Shown piece by piece: positions 5,220 through 6,327 of a stretch of 6,327 nucleotides of DNA. Position numbers and translations under genes: made by a program. The stretch lies in the NCBI GenBank assembly GCA_947629995.1, contig CANRFX010000063.1:1-6327 (forward strand), written 5' to 3'. This DNA is from an uncultured Clostridia bacterium (GTDB taxonomy: Bacteria; Bacillota; Clostridia; TANB77; CAG-508). The notes below the pieces were generated by a model. It ran no database searches and was not told the DNA's origin. It saw only the letters and a program-made list of their open reading frames with translations. The number at the start of each line of letters is the position of its first letter. Position 1 is the first letter of the stretch.

Positions 5220-5663
5220 ATGGAAAATCAAAATTTAAATATCTTAGATGAAGTCAACAAAGGTGCAACAATGGGAATGGATGCAATTTCATATGTTTCA
5301 GAAAAAGTTTCAAATGATAATGATTTTAAAAACGTTTTAAATACAGAATATAACAAATACGAAAAAATTTCTCAAAGAGTAAATGACTTATATTCTCAAT
5401 ATACTGATAAAGAACCTCATGAAACAAATGCAATGAACAAAATGATGACATGGTATGGAATCCAAATGAAAACAATGACAGATGATACTACTTCTAAATT
5501 ATCTGAATTATTAATGCAAGGAACAAACATGGGAATTATAGAAGGTAGACGTTTATTAAATCAAAATAATAATAATCATATTGATTCTGATGTAAAAAAT
5601 ATTTTAAATGATTTTGTTGTTATGCAAGAAGATAGTGTAGAAACATTAAAAAAATATCTATAA
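5220..5663 (+). CDS. Small helical protein of unknown function, possibly forespore-expressed
   Basis: This 147-residue protein has no signal peptide, membrane segment or cysteine. The sequence is almost entirely amphipathic helix-like. Helix candidates lie at about 7-32, 36-63, 70-100 and 102-116, followed by a Gln/Asn-rich linker (NQNNNN) and a final helix at about 124-147; a four-helix bundle is the likely fold (inference). Two Gly-Met patterns, KGATMGMDAI (about 14-23) and QGTNMGIIEG (about 100-109), look alike and may mark an internal duplication or packing motif. No metal-ligand pattern as in ferritin-like proteins is evident. I do not recognise a named family with certainty. The start is supported by AGGAG at 5209-5213. 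The gene is a single unit between a sigma-G-like promoter and a strong terminator, diverging from the ORF6N gene; a role inside the developing spore is possible from the promoter alone. Confidence 0.85.
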   Translation: MENQNLNILDEVNKGATMGMDAISYVSEKVSNDNDFKNVLNTEYNKYEKISQRVNDLYSQYTDKEPHETNAMNKMMTWYGIQMKTMTDDTTSKLSELLMQGTNMGIIEGRRLLNQNNNNHIDSDVKNILNDFVVMQEDSVETLKKYL

Positions 5664-5669
5664 ATAGAT

Positions 5670-5708
5670 AAAAATCTTTCTAATATAATTAGGAAGATTT
5701 TTATTTTT
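5670..5708 (+). terminator. Intrinsic terminator after the 5220 gene
   Basis: A 15-bp stem (5670-5684 with 5688-5702, one G-T pair, three-base loop), with arms containing AATCTTTCTAAT and ATTAGGAAGATT, starts six bases past the stop codon and is followed by TTTTTATTTTT. Confidence 0.92.
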
Positions 5709-5749
5709 AAAAATAATTTAATAAATTTTCATTTATTTACAAAATTTAC

Positions 5750-5779
5750 TAGACATTTTTTATCATTTTGTGTTATGAT
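5750..5779 (+). promoter_or_regulatory. Sigma-A promoter with extended -10 before the 5830 gene
   Basis: TAGACA (5750-5755, one mismatch to TTGACA) and TATGAT (5774-5779, one mismatch to TATAAT) are 18 bases apart, and TGT directly before the -10 gives an extended -10 (TGn). The predicted start near 5786 leaves a leader of about 44 bases. Confidence 0.7.
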
Positions 5780-5829
5780 ATTTAAAGAAACAAAAGAATA
5801 AGCCAATTGTTTTGAATGGAGGTTTTATA

Positions 5830-6216
5830 ATGAACACAAAAAAAATAATTTTTATATTAATGATTGTATTTTTCTTATTAAGTTTTAGTGTTGTATCTTT
5901 TGCAGTAGAATTAAATATGACAGATGATACTGATTTAACAATTAATACTGATCTTGTAACAAACAATACAAATATGGACACAAATACAACTACTAATAAT
6001 GCAAATAATACTAATTCTGATGATTATAATACAACAAATGAATATGGTACACAATATATAGATAATTCATTAGATTTACCAGCCACAGTAAGTAATGTTG
6101 ATTCAGTTTCTGATGATGGTCTACAGTTATCTGATATTTTAAATATATTATTAATTGTAATTGGAATTCTTTTAATTTTATTGTCTATTGCAATTTTAAT
6201 TAGATTAAAAAAATAA
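5830..6216 (+). CDS. Asn/Thr-rich exported protein with C-terminal membrane anchor, function unknown
   Basis: This 128-residue protein has three parts. Residues 1-25 form a classical signal peptide: Lys4-Lys5, a long hydrophobic core, then SFA before a likely cleavage at 25/26. Residues 26-100 are low-complexity and acidic, very rich in Asn, Thr and Asp, with no cysteine. Residues about 103-125 form a hydrophobic membrane span ending in a positive tail (RLKK), so the mature protein should sit in the membrane with its Asn/Thr-rich part outside. There is no LPXTG sortase signal or lipobox. The start at 5830 is chosen because GGAGG (5818-5822) lies seven bases before it and the signal peptide begins there; an in-frame TTG at 5812 lies upstream of that site and is not credible. 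It has its own sigma-A promoter and terminator. I recognise no family; a cell-envelope role is inference. Confidence 0.85.
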   Translation: MNTKKIIFILMIVFFLLSFSVVSFAVELNMTDDTDLTINTDLVTNNTNMDTNTTTNNANNTNSDDYNTTNEYGTQYIDNSLDLPATVSNVDSVSDDGLQLSDILNILLIVIGILLILLSIAILIRLKK

Positions 6217-6230
6217 TTTAAATAAATTTT

Positions 6231-6259
6231 AAACTCTCATTTTTGAGAGTTTTTTTTTT
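6231..6259 (+). terminator. Strong intrinsic terminator after the 5830 gene
   Basis: A perfect 9-bp stem (6231-6239 with 6244-6252, AAACTCTCA/TGAGAGTTT) has a TTTT loop and is followed by an unbroken T run to 6259. The remaining sequence to 6327 is AT-rich with no gene or well-formed promoter visible. Confidence 0.95.
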
Positions 6260-6327
6260 GAAATTTTTACATGTATATTTTTTCTATTTTATTTTATACT
6301 ATTAATAGATTTTAATTTTTATATTTA

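Noticed and set aside
5763..5981. Minus-strand frame of 72 codons opposite the 5830 gene
   Set aside because: It is a shadow of the signal-peptide region of the plus-strand gene, with no promoter or ribosome binding site.
1..6327. CRISPR array, tRNA/rRNA gene, insertion sequence ends or attachment sites
   Set aside because: I saw no regularly spaced direct repeats, cloverleaf, transposase or flanking inverted repeats in the window.

Overview
The window is very AT-rich, with A/T-ending codons, strong GGAGG-type ribosome binding sites, and several short-looped hairpins followed by T runs. It carries a cotJ spore-coat operon and a well-formed sigma-G-like promoter. Together these point to an endospore-forming low-GC Bacillota, most likely a member of the Clostridia. 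No species can be named from the sequence alone.

Layout. Positions 1-1070 (minus strand) hold the cotJA-cotJB-cotJC spore coat operon; cotJC runs off the left edge, and all three genes overlap at their junctions. Positions 1122-1406 (minus) hold rpmF (ribosomal protein bL32), its own consensus sigma-A promoter, and two hairpins downstream. Positions 1455-2021 (minus) encode a DUF5662-family protein whose natural ATG at 2021 is followed by an in-frame TAA at codon 3. Positions 2147-3971 (plus) encode a glutamine-hydrolysing asparagine synthetase with a one-base frameshift near 2285. A terminator at 4020-4055 separates it from a convergent ORF6N/PLD-like gene (4092-5063, minus). Two independent plus-strand genes follow: a small all-helical protein of unknown function (5220-5663) behind a sigma-G-like promoter, and a predicted membrane-anchored Asn/Thr-rich exported protein (5830-6216) behind a sigma-A promoter. 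Each ends in a clear intrinsic terminator. From 6260 to the right edge (6327) I see only AT-rich sequence.

How the genes work together. Only the cotJ genes form an evident functional unit (coat assembly with a manganese-catalase-like protein). The other genes look like single-gene transcription units with their own promoters and terminators. The cotJ operon and the 5220 gene are plausibly sporulation genes; rpmF is housekeeping.

Most notable. Three successive genes (DUF5662, asparagine synthetase, ORF6N) each show a start or reading-frame anomaly: a nonsense codon 3, a +1 frameshift, and a non-canonical ATA at the expected start. Either this stretch is decaying in this strain or the assembly is error-prone here. 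I do not see a convincing new multi-gene system. The ORF6N/PLD-like protein is the gene whose role is least understood.
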